Shown piece after piece: positions 37,575-47,787 of a stretch of 64,000 nt of DNA. How positions within the stretch are numbered: the stretch's first letter is position 1; every line of letters starts with the position of its first letter. The position numbers were made by a program, and so were the translations under genes. The stretch is taken from the NCBI RefSeq assembly GCF_013266755.1, contig NZ_JABRWJ010000002.1, forward strand, positions 682,001 through 746,000. Reading direction: 5' to 3'. The notes beneath the pieces are model-generated. The model worked only from the letters and a program-made list of their open reading frames with translations. It was not told where the DNA came from and ran no database searches. Source of the stretch: Pseudaquabacterium terrae (lineage in GTDB: Bacteria > Pseudomonadota > Gammaproteobacteria > Burkholderiales > Burkholderiaceae_C).

Positions 37575-38134
37575 CACTCCGGGGTTCCGAGCAGTCCGGC
37601 CAGCGCCTGCACCGTGCGCCAGTTGCGCCCGGTCGCCGGCAGGCCGACGCACTTGTCGATGAAATTGGGCGTCAGCTTCGAGGCGGGGATGCCGTGCGCG
37701 AAGTGGATCCACAGGCCGTCGCGCACGGTGCGGACGGTCTCGCCCGGCGCCGCACGTTCGCGCAGCAGCGCCTCGGCGGTGGCGACGGGCGCCTGGTTGG
37801 CCAGCAGCAGCATGACGCGGTTCGGCTCGCTCGCCGATGCCTCGGCGAAGGGGTTGTCGCGCAGGTACTGCTGCCAGCGCGCGGCATCGCGCACGATCAC
37901 GTCGCTGTGGAAGCCGAAGTGCTCGGTGATCGATTGCTCCAGGCGCTTCGCGGCCGCGGCCGGCGCGCCGCTGACGCTGGCGATCAGGTTGCCGCTGGCC
38001 AGGTGCGTCTTCGGCGCGCCGAAGCCCAGCGCCTCGGCGATCTCGCGCAACGCGGCCATCGGCAGCTGGCGCTTGCCGACGTTGATCGCGCGCAGCAGCA
38101 GCACGCAGCGGGCAGGGTCCTTGGCGGCAGGCAT
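37574..38134 (-). CDS. DUF1697-family protein
   Basis: This is a 186-residue DUF1697 protein, full length. The family start CVLLLRAINVGKRQLPMAAL is followed by HLASGNLI and later VRTVRDGLWIHFAHGIPASK plus NWRTVQALAGLL near the end. Biochemical role unknown. It is first in a leftward cluster with overlapping neighbours. The 197 bp upstream (38135-38331) hold no gene I can see. Confidence 0.85.
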   Translation of the reverse strand: MPAAKDPARCVLLLRAINVGKRQLPMAALREIAEALGFGAPKTHLASGNLIASVSGAPAAAAKRLEQSITEHFGFHSDVIVRDAARWQQYLRDNPFAEASASEPNRVMLLLANQAPVATAEALLRERAAPGETVRTVRDGLWIHFAHGIPASKLTPNFIDKCVGLPATGRNWRTVQALAGLLGTPE

Positions 38135-38331
38135 CGAGCGATGCTAACCGTCGCGACGTGCGGCGCGCGGCATCGCCCATCCGTGTTCTCACGCGCATGC
38201 ACCGAGGCGCGCGCGACGAGCGCCCCTTGTGTTTCATTTGAAATCGCCGCGCCGGGATCGGATACGGCGCGGCAACCATCGCCGCCGACAGTGGGGGCCA
38301 TCCCCAGCCACCACCGACCGGAATCACGACG

Positions 38332-38439
38332 ATGGAATCGACCCTCAGCTACCGCGGCGCGGTCTATCCCTGGCACTGCGACCACATGGGCCACATGAAC
38401 GTCATGTGGACCATGGGCAAGTTCGACGAGGCAGTGTGA
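38332..38439 (+). pseudogene. 5' stub of a hotdog thioesterase gene
   Basis: Thirty-five codons read MESTLSYRGAVYPWHCDHMG, HMNVMWTMGKFDEAV, stop. The DHMGHMN segment is the catalytic N-terminus of YbgC/4HBT-type acyl-CoA thioesterases, which are normally about 140 residues long. The frame breaks off after FDEA, where the family would continue with a TWN-type motif. The stub overlaps the GTG start of the next gene by 4 nt. The rest of the gene was probably deleted when the downstream signalling operon was joined here. Confidence 0.7.
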
Positions 38440-38816
38440 ACCGATTGCGCGTGCTGCTGCACGACGTCGAGCCGGCGCTCGCCGAACTGCTCGACGAATG
38501 GCTCGCCGAGCTGGGGACCGAGCCGCTACGATCCTGCAGCAGCGTCCCCGACGGCCGCTGCCACCTCGTGATCACCGCCGTGCACTACCCGCGCCAGACC
38601 GATGCGCTCGCGCTGCGGCAGCTCGCCGCCGCGCACGTCGCGCCGGTGCTGGTGCTGTCGCCGACCTTCTTCGCCGCGATCGAATGCCACGGCCCGGTGG
38701 CCGAGGCGCTGGGCGTTGCCGGCGTGCTGCCGCAGCCGGTCGGGCGCGAGGCACTGCAGGCGGCGGTGCGGCGGCTGCTGAAGCTGCCGGCGGTTGCGGT
38801 CGGAGACCCATCGTGA
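38436..38816 (+). CDS. Receiver-like protein lacking phosphorylation residues
   Basis: This is a 126-aa protein with the layout of a CheY-type receiver: VLLHDVEPALAELLDEWLAE at the start, CHLVITAVHYPR where the phospho-Asp strand should be, VAPVLVLSP at the Thr/Ser strand and VAGVLPQPVGREAL at the Lys strand. The acceptor Asp is replaced (Thr-Ala), and the conserved Lys is Gln. It begins with GTG and overlaps the histidine-kinase start by 4 nt, so it belongs to that operon. It may act as a phosphorylation-independent partner. The receiver assignment is by pattern, not alignment. Confidence 0.65.
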   Translation: MNRLRVLLHDVEPALAELLDEWLAELGTEPLRSCSSVPDGRCHLVITAVHYPRQTDALALRQLAAAHVAPVLVLSPTFFAAIECHGPVAEALGVAGVLPQPVGREALQAAVRRLLKLPAVAVGDPS

Positions 38817-41800
38817 CCACCGAAGGGGTCCGCTGGCGCCACCTGCCGTGGCTGGGCGGGCTGTTCATCGCCGTGATCGTCGCGCTGGCCGGCTACGACA
38901 TCTGGCGCGCCTACCACGCGACGATCGACACGACCACGCGTGAGCTGGAGGCCCAGGCGCTGGTGATCGGCGAGCAGACCGCGCGCAGCGTGCAGGCCAT
39001 CGACGTGGTGCTGCGCCACCTGGCGCGCGTGCACCGCGCCGGCGGCTTCGATGCGCTGGACGCCGCGCAGCTGCATGCGCTGCTGCGCGAGCAGGCAGTG
39101 GGCCTCGGCCAGGCCGAGGGCCTGGCGCTGCACGATGCGCAGGGCGCCACGCGCGCGCTGTCGTGGCTGCATCCGGTGCCGCCGGCCATTGCCAGCGCGG
39201 CCGTCCGTCCCGGCTTCCAGCGCATCCGCGACGATCCGACGACCGAGCTGGTGCTCGGCGCGACGACCACCGGCCGGCTCGACGGCCTGGCCTTCTTCCC
39301 GATGGCGCGCCGGCTGACGACGCCCGACGGCCGCTTCGCCGGCACGATCACTGCGCGCAGCCGCGTCGCCTACTTCGAGGACTTCTACCGCGACGTGCAG
39401 ATCGGCCCGACCGTGCGCATCGCGCTGCTGCATCACGACGGCACGCTGCTGGCGCGCTACCCGCCGCTGCCGGAATCGCTGGGCAAGCAGTTCCCGCAGG
39501 CGCTCGGCTACCTGGCCGCGATCCAGGCCGGCGGCAAGGCGCCGGCGCGCATGAAGAGCCCGGTCGACGGCCGCGACCGCTTCGGCGCGATGCGCCCGGT
39601 GCCGGACTACCCGCTGGTGATCGTCGTCTCGCGCGATGCCGATGCGGCGCTGGCGCCGTGGCGCGCGCAGGCGCTGGGCTCGGCGGCGCGCACGCTGGCG
39701 CTGGCCGGGCTGGCCGCCGTGCTGCTGGCCTTCGTCACGCGGCAGCTGAAGCGGCTGGACACGGCGCGCGCGTCGCTGGAGGTCTCGCAGGAACGCTACG
39801 CGCTGGCCGCCGCCGGTGCCGACGACGGCATCTGGGATTGGGACCTGGCCGCCGGCACCGCCTACGAGTCGGCGCGTGCGCGCGAGCTGCAGGGGCTGCC
39901 GCCGGGGCCCGAGACACAGCCGCTCACCGCGCTGCAGGATTCGCTGCAAGTGCATCCCGACGACGCCGAGCGCCGCCGCACGACGATGCAGCTGCACCTC
40001 GACGGCAAGACGCCGGCCTACGAGGTCGACTACCGCGTGCGCCATCCGGACGGTGGCTACCGCTGGATCCGCGTGCGTGCGCTGTGCATCCGCGATCCGC
40101 AGGGCAGGCCGCTGCGCATCGCCGGCTCGGTCAGCGACATCGATGCGCGCCAGCGCGCCGAGATGGCGCTGCGCGAGAGCCAGGAGCGCTTCGCGCTCGC
40201 CGTCACCGGCTCCGACGACGGCATCTGGGACTGGAACTACGCGGCCGGCCATGCTTTCGCGTCGGCACGCGGGCGCCAGATCCTCGGCCTGCCCGACGGG
40301 CCCGAGACGCAGTCCATCGACGAATGGTTCGCGCTGATGCGCGAGGCGCTGCATCCCGACGACCTGCCGCAGCGCGACGCGGCGATCGCCGACCACCTGG
40401 CCGGCCGCACGCCGGCTTACGCCGGCGAATGGCGCGTGCGCCAGGGCGACGGCAGCTACCGCTGGATCCGCGTGCACGGCGTGTGCATCCGCGACACCGC
40501 CGGCAAGCCCTACCGCATGGCCGGCTCGGTCAGCGACATCGATGCCGAGAAGCGCGCCGAACAGGGGCTCAAGCTCTCCGAAGAGCGCTACGCGATCGCG
40601 ATGAGCGGCTCGAGCGAGGCGCACTGGGTCTGGGACATCGCGGCCGACCAGGTCTTCGTCTCCGACTACATGCGCCAGCTGTTCGACCTGCCGCCGGAGA
40701 TGGTCAGCCCATCGATGCGCGCGCTGCTCGACCAGGTGCCGGTGCACGAGGCCGACCATGCGCGCGTCGGGCAGGCGGTGGCCGACCACCTGGCCGGGCG
40801 CACGCCGCAGCTGGACATCGAATACCGCATCGTGATGCGCGATGCGCAGGGCCAGGCCGCGCCGCGCTGGGTGCACACGCGCGCCACCTGCTTCCGCGGC
40901 CCCGACGGCCGCGCGCAGCGCCTGGCCGGTGCCTCGGTGGAAATCAGTGCGCGCAAGAACGCCGAGGCCGAGCGCGACCGGCTCGAGCTGCAGCTGCGCC
41001 AGGCGCAGAAGCTCGAAGCCATCGGCACGCTGGCCGGCGGCATCGCGCACGACTTCAACAACATCCTGTCGGCGATCCTCGGTTACGGCGAGATGGCGCA
41101 GAAGGACGCGCCCGAGCGCAGCGCGCTGCGCCGCCATGTCGACGCCATCGTCGCCGCCGGGCTGCGCGCGAAATCGCTGGTCGAGCGCATCCTCGCCTTC
41201 AGCCGCAGCGGCATGGGCGAACGCGTGCCGGTGCCGGTGCAGGCGGTGGTCGCCGAGGCGCTCGACGGCGTGGCGGCGACGCTGCCGGCCGGCATCGCGC
41301 TGGCGCGCCGGCTCGATGCCGGCGACGCCGCGGTGCTGGGCGACCCGACGCAAATCCACCAGGTCGTGCTGAACCTGTGCGCCAACGCGGTGCAGGCGAT
41401 GCGCGGCGAGGGCGTGCTGGCCGTGGCCGTCGAGCGGGTGCAGCTCGAGGGCGCGCGGCCGGTGGCCACCAGCGTGCTGCAGCCCGGGGGCTACCTGCTG
41501 CTGACGGTGCGCGACAGCGGCTCGGGCATCCCGCCCGGGCTGCTCGAACGCATCTTCGATCCGTTCTTCACGACCAAGGAGGTCGGTGTCGGCACCGGGC
41601 TCGGGCTGTCGCTGGTGCACGGCATCGTCACCGACCTGGGCGGCGGCATCGCGGTCGACAGCGTCGAGGGGCACGGCGCCACCTTCAGCGTCTACCTGCC
41701 GTGGCGCGGTGACACCGCGATCGCGCCGGCCGTCGCCGACGAGCCGATCGGCAGCGGCGCCGGCGAGACGATCCTGCTGGTCGACGACGAGGAGCCGCTG

Positions 41801-42141
41801 GTGCGTCTGGGCGAAGAGCTGCTGGCCGGCCTGGGTTACGAGCCGGTCGGCTTTGCATCGAGCAGCGCGGCGCTGCAGGCCTTTCGCGCCGATCCGCAGC
41901 GCTTCCACGCGGTGCTCAGCGACGAGGCGATGCCCGGGCTGACCGGCTCCGAGCTGGCGGCCGAGATCCGCCGCCTGCGGCCCGAGATCCCGATCGTGCT
42001 GATGAGCGGCTACGTCAGCGCCGCGCTGGCGGCGCGGGCGCGCGCGGCCGGCGTCGCGGAGGTGCTGGCCAAGCCGCTCGTGGCACGCGACATCGCGCGT
42101 GCGCTGGCCCAGGCGCTCGGCGCCGTCGACGTCTCTCAAGG

Positions 42142-42145
<4 letters not shown>
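38813..42145 (+). CDS. Hybrid sensor histidine kinase (PDC/dCache sensor, three PAS, receiver)
   Basis: This is a 1110-residue inner-membrane kinase. TM1 is at about 12-33 (WLGGLFIAVIVALAGYDIW), a periplasmic PDC-like sensor covers 35-280, and TM2 is near 290-308. Three PAS domains lie at about 325-445, 456-580 and 586-715. The HisKA motif GGIAHDFNNILSAILGYGEM carries the phosphorylated His near 743. The HATPase covers about 840-965, and a C-terminal receiver (ILLVDDEEPLVRLGEELLAG) about 985-1105. The first two PAS units are near-duplicates (DDGIWDW in both). GTG start with GTGA overlap upstream and ATGA overlap downstream. Signal unknown. Confidence 0.9.
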
Positions 42146-42918
<773 letters not shown>

Positions 42919-42934
42919 GGAATCGGGCGCTGCG

Positions 42935-43630
42935 TCATGGCGCCAACGCCTCCTCGGCCGCCGCCCGCGCATGGATCGCCGTGGTGTCGAACAGCGGCAC
43001 CGGCGAGTCCCCGGGCGTGACCAGCAGCGAGATCTCGGTGCAGCCGAGGATGATCGCCTGCGCGCCCTGGCCGGCGAGGTCCGCCATGATCCGCCGGTAG
43101 GCGCTGCGCGATGCTTCGGTGATCACGCCCAGGCACAGCTCCTCGTAGATGATGCGGTGCACGATCGCGCGGTCGTCCGGCTCCGGCACGATGATCCGCA
43201 GGCCGTGGCGTTCACTCAGCCGCTCGCGGTAGAAGTCCTGTTCCATCGTGAAGCGCGTGCCGAGCAGGCCCACCACCGTGTGGCCGGCCTGGCGGATCTC
43301 GGCGGCCGTCGTGTCGGCGATGTGGAACAGCGGGATGCCGACGGCGGCTTCGATCGCCGGCGCGACCTTGTGCATCGTGTTCGTGCACAGCACCAGGAAA
43401 TCGGCGCCCGCGGCCTGCAGCGCGCGGGCGGCGTCGGCCATCACCCGGCCGGCCGCGGGCCAGTCGCCGTCACGCTGCAGTTGTTCGACCTCGTGGAAGT
43501 CGACGCTGTACAGCACGATCCGCGCCGAATGCAGCCCGCCCAGTCGCTGCTTGATCGTCTCGTTGATCTGGCGGTAATACGGCACGGTCGATTCCCAGCT
43601 CATGCCGCCGATCAGGCCGATGGTCTTCAT
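42935..43630 (-). CDS. Aspartate/glutamate racemase family protein
   Basis: This is a 231-residue Asp/Glu racemase-fold protein. It starts MKTIGLIGGMSWESTVPYYR, the family signature. The catalytic cysteines lie in FLVLCTNTMH (about 83) and IILGCTEISLLV (about 195). This two-Cys, cofactor-independent arrangement is that of aspartate racemase (EC 5.1.1.13) and relatives; the exact substrate is uncertain. It converges on the OmpR-type regulator gene, 16 nt apart, and appears to be monocistronic. Confidence 0.88.
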   Translation of the reverse strand: MKTIGLIGGMSWESTVPYYRQINETIKQRLGGLHSARIVLYSVDFHEVEQLQRDGDWPAAGRVMADAARALQAAGADFLVLCTNTMHKVAPAIEAAVGIPLFHIADTTAAEIRQAGHTVVGLLGTRFTMEQDFYRERLSERHGLRIIVPEPDDRAIVHRIIYEELCLGVITEASRSAYRRIMADLAGQGAQAIILGCTEISLLVTPGDSPVPLFDTTAIHARAAAEEALAP

Positions 43631-43686
43631 GGGCGGATGCTAGCCGCACCGATGGCCGGCCCGTACTGCGCCGGCATACTCGACGC

Positions 43687-43905
43687 ATGAAGACGCGACT
43701 GCTCCTCTCCCTCGCCGCCCTCGGTCTGCTGGGCGCCGGATGTTCGACCTCCCATTGGTACAACCAGGTCCAGGGCGCGCAGTACGACAAGTGCGAATCG
43801 CTGGCCAACACGGAAGACCGGCGCCGCTGCAAGGAGGCGACGCGCCCCGACGCCGACAAGTACGCGAAGGAACGGGACGCGTCACGCGGCACCGCCAAGC
43901 CCTGA
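43687..43905 (+). CDS. Small Cys-rich lipoprotein
   Basis: This is a 72-aa lipoprotein. The signal MKTRLLLSLAALGLLGAGCS has lipobox LGAGC with Cys19. The short mature part carries KCESLANTEDRRRCKEATRP, a C-x(11)-C pair, and ends with a charged tail. Small lipoproteins with this CxxL..RRxC pattern are frequent in Burkholderiales and of unknown function. It diverges from the racemase gene, 56 nt apart. Confidence 0.75.
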   Translation: MKTRLLLSLAALGLLGAGCSTSHWYNQVQGAQYDKCESLANTEDRRRCKEATRPDADKYAKERDASRGTAKP

Positions 43906-44016
43906 ATTTGTCTCGTTTTCGGCGCGCGCCGGCTCAAGCGGCCGCGTGGGGGCGCCGATATGCCGGGGACACCCCCGGCCTTCGGCTTCCACCCCCCGAC
44001 CCGCGCAGATGTACCC

Positions 44017-47000
44017 ATGAGCAGCGAGCGCGCCGTCGAGCACAGCGATGAATTCGACCCGCTGGCCGCGCTGCGCGAGAGCGAGGCGCGCTTTCGCAGC
44101 CTGACCGAGCTGTCCTCCGACTGGTACTGGGAGCAGGGCCCCGATTTCCGCTTCTCGGTGCGCGCCACCGGCCCGTCGCCGCATGCCGCGCTGCACCCGC
44201 AAAGTGATCTCGGCAAGACGCGTTGGGAGCTGCCGACCGTCGGCGTCAGCGAGGCGCAATGGGCCGAGCACCGTGCGATGCTGCAGGCGTACCGGCCGTT
44301 CCGCGACTTCGTCTACCAGCGCCGTGACGAGACCGGCCGGCTGCGCTGGGTCAGCGTCAGCGGCCACCCGGTGTTCGACGAGCACGGCGCCTTCCGCGGC
44401 TACCGCGGCGTCGGCAAGGATGTCACCGAATCGAAGCGCGGCGGGCTGCTGCTGGCGCTGGAACATGCGGTGGCGCGCTGCCTGGCCGATGCCGACGACG
44501 CCGCGGCGGCGCTGCGCGCCGTGATGCAGGCGGTCTGCGAGGCCGAGAACTGGGAACACGGCGCCTACTGGCGCGTCGACGAAGCGGCCGGCCTGATGCG
44601 CATGGCCGGCGCCTGGCACCAGCCGAACGAGCAGCTCGCGCGCTACACCGAGAGCTCCAGCCACGTGGTCTGCGCGCCCGGCGTCGGGCTGGTCGGCATC
44701 GTCTGGCAATCCGGCGATCCGCTGTGGGTCGAGGACTTCGGCCGCGACGAACGGGTCTACCAGAAGAGCCTGGCGCGCGACATCACCCTGCGCGGCATGT
44801 TCGTGTTTCCGGTCAAGTCCGACGGCCGCACGCTCGGCGCCTTCGCCTTCTTCAGCCGCGAGGTGCGCGAGCCCGACCAGCGCCTGCTGGCCGCGGCGCG
44901 CGTCATCGGCAGCCAGGTCGGCCAGTTCCTGCATCGCAAGCACCGCGAAGCGGCGCTGCGCGACAGCGAGGCGCGCTTTCGCGGCCTGTGCGAGCTGTCG
45001 TCCGACTGGTACTGGGAGCAGGACGCCGAGCTGCGCTTCACGCTGATGTCCGGCGGCTTCCTGAACAAGGGCAACTTCCGCATCGACAACGCGCTCGGCA
45101 AGCGCCGCTGGGAGCTGCCGATCGTGCCCGACGACGCCGACTGGACGGCGCACCGCGCAACGCTCGAGGCGCGGCTGCCGTTCACCGACTTCGAATACCG
45201 CGTGCGCACCGACGATGGCTCGGTGCGTCACTACAGCGCGCGCGGCGAGCCGCTGTTCGATGCCCAGGGCGTCTTCACCGGCTACCGCGGTGTCGCCAAC
45301 GACATCAGCAAGCGCAAGCAGCGCGACGAGGAGCTGCGGCGCTTCCGCGCGGCGCTGGACACGACCGCCGACGTGATCCTGCTCGTCGATCCGGACGCGA
45401 TGCGCATCGTCGACGTCAACAGCACCGCCTGCGCGTTGTTGGGCTACACGCGCGCCGAGCTGCTGACGCTGGGCCCGCACGAGGTCTGCACGCTGACGCG
45501 CGAGGAGCTGGCGGCCGGCTATCACGCGCTGATCACCGGCACCAACCCGTTCGGCCAGATGCGGATCACGCTGCGCTGCCGCGACGGCAGCCTGCTGCCG
45601 GTGGAAGCGTCGCGGCGTGCGATTCCGTCGGGCGACGGCTGGATCATCGTCGGCATCGTGCGCGACATTCGCGCGCGCCTGGCGGCCGAGGCGACGATCA
45701 ACCGCCACGCGAAGCAGCAGAGCCTGATCGCCGCGTTCGGCCAGAAGGCGCTCGCCAACGTCGAGCTCGACGAGCTGCTGGTGCATGCGGCCGAGGTGGC
45801 CGCGCAGGGGCTGGCGGAAGACTTCAGCCTCGTGCTGCAGCTGTCGAGCGACGGCCGCTCGCTGCTGCTGCGCGCCGGCAGCGGCTGGCTCGACGGCGCC
45901 GAGGGGCGCCGCATCGCCGGGCTCGACGGCGCCCATGAAGACAGCGGCGTGATGGCACTGGCCGCGCCGCGGCTGGTCGACGACTACGCCGCCGCCGGCG
46001 CGGCGATCGCGCCGCCGCTGCTGGCGGCCAAGGGCATCCGCAGCAGCGTGTGCGTGCCGATCCACGGCATCGGCGGGCCCTACGGCGTGCTCGGTGCCTG
46101 TTCGCCGGCGCCGGGCCGCTTCGCACAGGAGAGCCTGCACTTCCTGAACAGCCTGGCCAATACGCTGGCGACGGCGATGGACCGCAAGGGGGCCGAGCAA
46201 CGCCTGAGTTATCTGGCGCAGTTCGACACGCTGACCGGCCTGGCCAACCGCAGCCTGTTCCTCGACCGCTTCGCGCAGACGCTGAAGCAGGCGCAGCGCA
46301 CCGGCTCCAGCGTCGGCGTGCTGTTCATCGACCTCGACCGCTTCAAGCTCGTCAACGACACGCTCGGCCATTCCAGCGGCGATGCGCTGCTGATCCAGGT
46401 CGCCGGGCGGCTGCAGGACTGCCTGCGCGCCGAGGATGCCGCCGGCCGCTTGGGCGGCGACGAATTCGCCTTCGTGCTGCCGCACCTGGCGCGGCCCGAC
46501 GATGCGGCGCTGGTGGCGCAGAAGGTCGTCGCCGCGCTGGCCCGGCCGTTCCGGCTCGAGGGCCAGGAGCTCTACGTCACCGCCAGCCTGGGCATCGCCG
46601 TCTACCCGGCCGACGGCGACGATGCCGACACCTTGCTGCGCAACGCCGACACGGCGATGTACCGGGCCAAGGAGGGCGGCCGCAACACCTACCAGTTCTA
46701 CCTGCCGGAGATGAATGCGCTGGCGCTGCAGCGGCTGCAGCTGCAGATGGAGCTGCGCGGGGCGCTGGAGCGGCGCGAGTTCTTGCTGCACTACCAGCCG
46801 AAGGTCGACCTGGCCAGCGGCCGCATCAGCGGCTTCGAGGCGCTGCTGCGCTGGCAGCACCCGGTGCGCGGGCTGGTGCCGCCGCTGCAGTTCATCTCGA
46901 TCCTCGAGGACACCGGGCTGATCATCCCGGTCGGCGAATGGGTCGTGCGCACGGTGTGCGAACAGCTCGCGCACTGGCAGGCGGTCGGCATCACGCCGCG

Positions 47001-47541
47001 GCCGGTGGCGATCAACCTGTCGGCACGCCAGTTTCAGCAATGCAACCTCGACACGACGATCGCCGCGATCCTCGACGAGACGGGCATCGACCCCGGGCTG
47101 CTCGAGCTGGAGCTGACCGAATCGATGCTGATGAGCAACCCGGACGACGCCGCGCGCATGTTGAACACGATGCGCGCGCACGGCGTGCGGCTGTCGGTCG
47201 ACGACTTCGGCACCGGTTACTCGAGCCTCGCGTACCTGAAGCGCTTTCCGCTCGACGCGCTGAAGATCGACCGTGCCTTCATCCGCGACGTCTGCACCGA
47301 TGCCGACGACGCGACGATCGCGCTGGCGATCATCAACCTCGCGCACAGCCTGAAGCTCAAGGTCATCGCCGAAGGCGTCGAGAGCGAGGACCAGCTGCAG
47401 TTCCTGCGCGCGCAGGGCTGCGACGAGATGCAGGGCTACTACTTCGCAAAGCCGCTGGCCATCGCCGACTGCACGCGCGCGCTGGTCGAGGATCGGCGGC
47501 TGCCGCGGTCGCAGCCGGCGCTGCACGCGGCCGTTGGCTGA
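44017..47541 (+). CDS. Diguanylate cyclase/phosphodiesterase with PAS and GAF sensors
   Basis: This is a 1174-residue cytoplasmic protein without membrane helices. The order is PAS (about 25-135), GAF (about 150-310), PAS (about 315-435), PAS (about 445-565), GAF (about 570-725), GGDEF (about 735-895) and EAL (about 910-1160). GGDEF is intact (RLGGDEFAFVL, near 812), as is EAL (EALLRWQHP near 940) with DDFGTGYSSL, so both synthesis and hydrolysis of cyclic di-GMP are possible. The first two PAS units repeat the same opening (LSSDWYWEQ). ATG 44017 is preferred to one 57 nt earlier. Confidence 0.9.
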   Translation: MSSERAVEHSDEFDPLAALRESEARFRSLTELSSDWYWEQGPDFRFSVRATGPSPHAALHPQSDLGKTRWELPTVGVSEAQWAEHRAMLQAYRPFRDFVYQRRDETGRLRWVSVSGHPVFDEHGAFRGYRGVGKDVTESKRGGLLLALEHAVARCLADADDAAAALRAVMQAVCEAENWEHGAYWRVDEAAGLMRMAGAWHQPNEQLARYTESSSHVVCAPGVGLVGIVWQSGDPLWVEDFGRDERVYQKSLARDITLRGMFVFPVKSDGRTLGAFAFFSREVREPDQRLLAAARVIGSQVGQFLHRKHREAALRDSEARFRGLCELSSDWYWEQDAELRFTLMSGGFLNKGNFRIDNALGKRRWELPIVPDDADWTAHRATLEARLPFTDFEYRVRTDDGSVRHYSARGEPLFDAQGVFTGYRGVANDISKRKQRDEELRRFRAALDTTADVILLVDPDAMRIVDVNSTACALLGYTRAELLTLGPHEVCTLTREELAAGYHALITGTNPFGQMRITLRCRDGSLLPVEASRRAIPSGDGWIIVGIVRDIRARLAAEATINRHAKQQSLIAAFGQKALANVELDELLVHAAEVAAQGLAEDFSLVLQLSSDGRSLLLRAGSGWLDGAEGRRIAGLDGAHEDSGVMALAAPRLVDDYAAAGAAIAPPLLAAKGIRSSVCVPIHGIGGPYGVLGACSPAPGRFAQESLHFLNSLANTLATAMDRKGAEQRLSYLAQFDTLTGLANRSLFLDRFAQTLKQAQRTGSSVGVLFIDLDRFKLVNDTLGHSSGDALLIQVAGRLQDCLRAEDAAGRLGGDEFAFVLPHLARPDDAALVAQKVVAALARPFRLEGQELYVTASLGIAVYPADGDDADTLLRNADTAMYRAKEGGRNTYQFYLPEMNALALQRLQLQMELRGALERREFLLHYQPKVDLASGRISGFEALLRWQHPVRGLVPPLQFISILEDTGLIIPVGEWVVRTVCEQLAHWQAVGITPRPVAINLSARQFQQCNLDTTIAAILDETGIDPGLLELELTESMLMSNPDDAARMLNTMRAHGVRLSVDDFGTGYSSLAYLKRFPLDALKIDRAFIRDVCTDADDATIALAIINLAHSLKLKVIAEGVESEDQLQFLRAQGCDEMQGYYFAKPLAIADCTRALVEDRRLPRSQPALHAAVG

Positions 47542-47559
47542 AGATCAAGGCCTGAGCGT

Positions 47560-47784
47560 GATCCGGCCCTGAGGCCGCCGACGCGGCGGTGGCCGAAGTG
47601 ACCCGTGCGTCCTCGAAACACAACGGGTCTTGCGTCACCGCGCCGAACAGGATCGTGTTGCTGGTGCCGTCGTTGACGCCGACGCGCACGCCGCGGAAGC
47701 ACACATCGAAGCGCGAAGTTTCGCCGAGCACGATGGTGTTGCTGGTGCCGTCGACGATCGCGCTGCCGATGTCGGATGATCCCG
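47560..47784 (-). pseudogene. Fragment with two DGTSNTI repeats
   Basis: Between the GGDEF-EAL gene and the LuxR-type gene, the minus strand encodes VDGTSNTIVLGE and, 24 residues later, NDGTSNTILFGA, in one frame. The same motif occurs in repeat-containing exported proteins and in DUF1559-type domains. No start codon with an SD is present; the frame starts right after the LuxR gene's stop and runs without stop into the antisense of the EAL gene. I read it as a leftover fragment. Confidence 0.35.
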
Positions 47785-47787
47785 GCG

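Noticed and set aside
38585-42139. Open frame of nearly 1200 codons opposite the hybrid kinase
   Set aside because: Low-complexity His/Arg/Gln/Ala-rich antisense translation; the plus strand has full PAS, HisKA, HATPase and receiver motifs.
43882-47526. Open frame of over 1200 codons opposite the GGDEF-EAL gene
   Set aside because: Antisense artefact of GC-rich coding; GGDEF and EAL motifs are on the plus strand.
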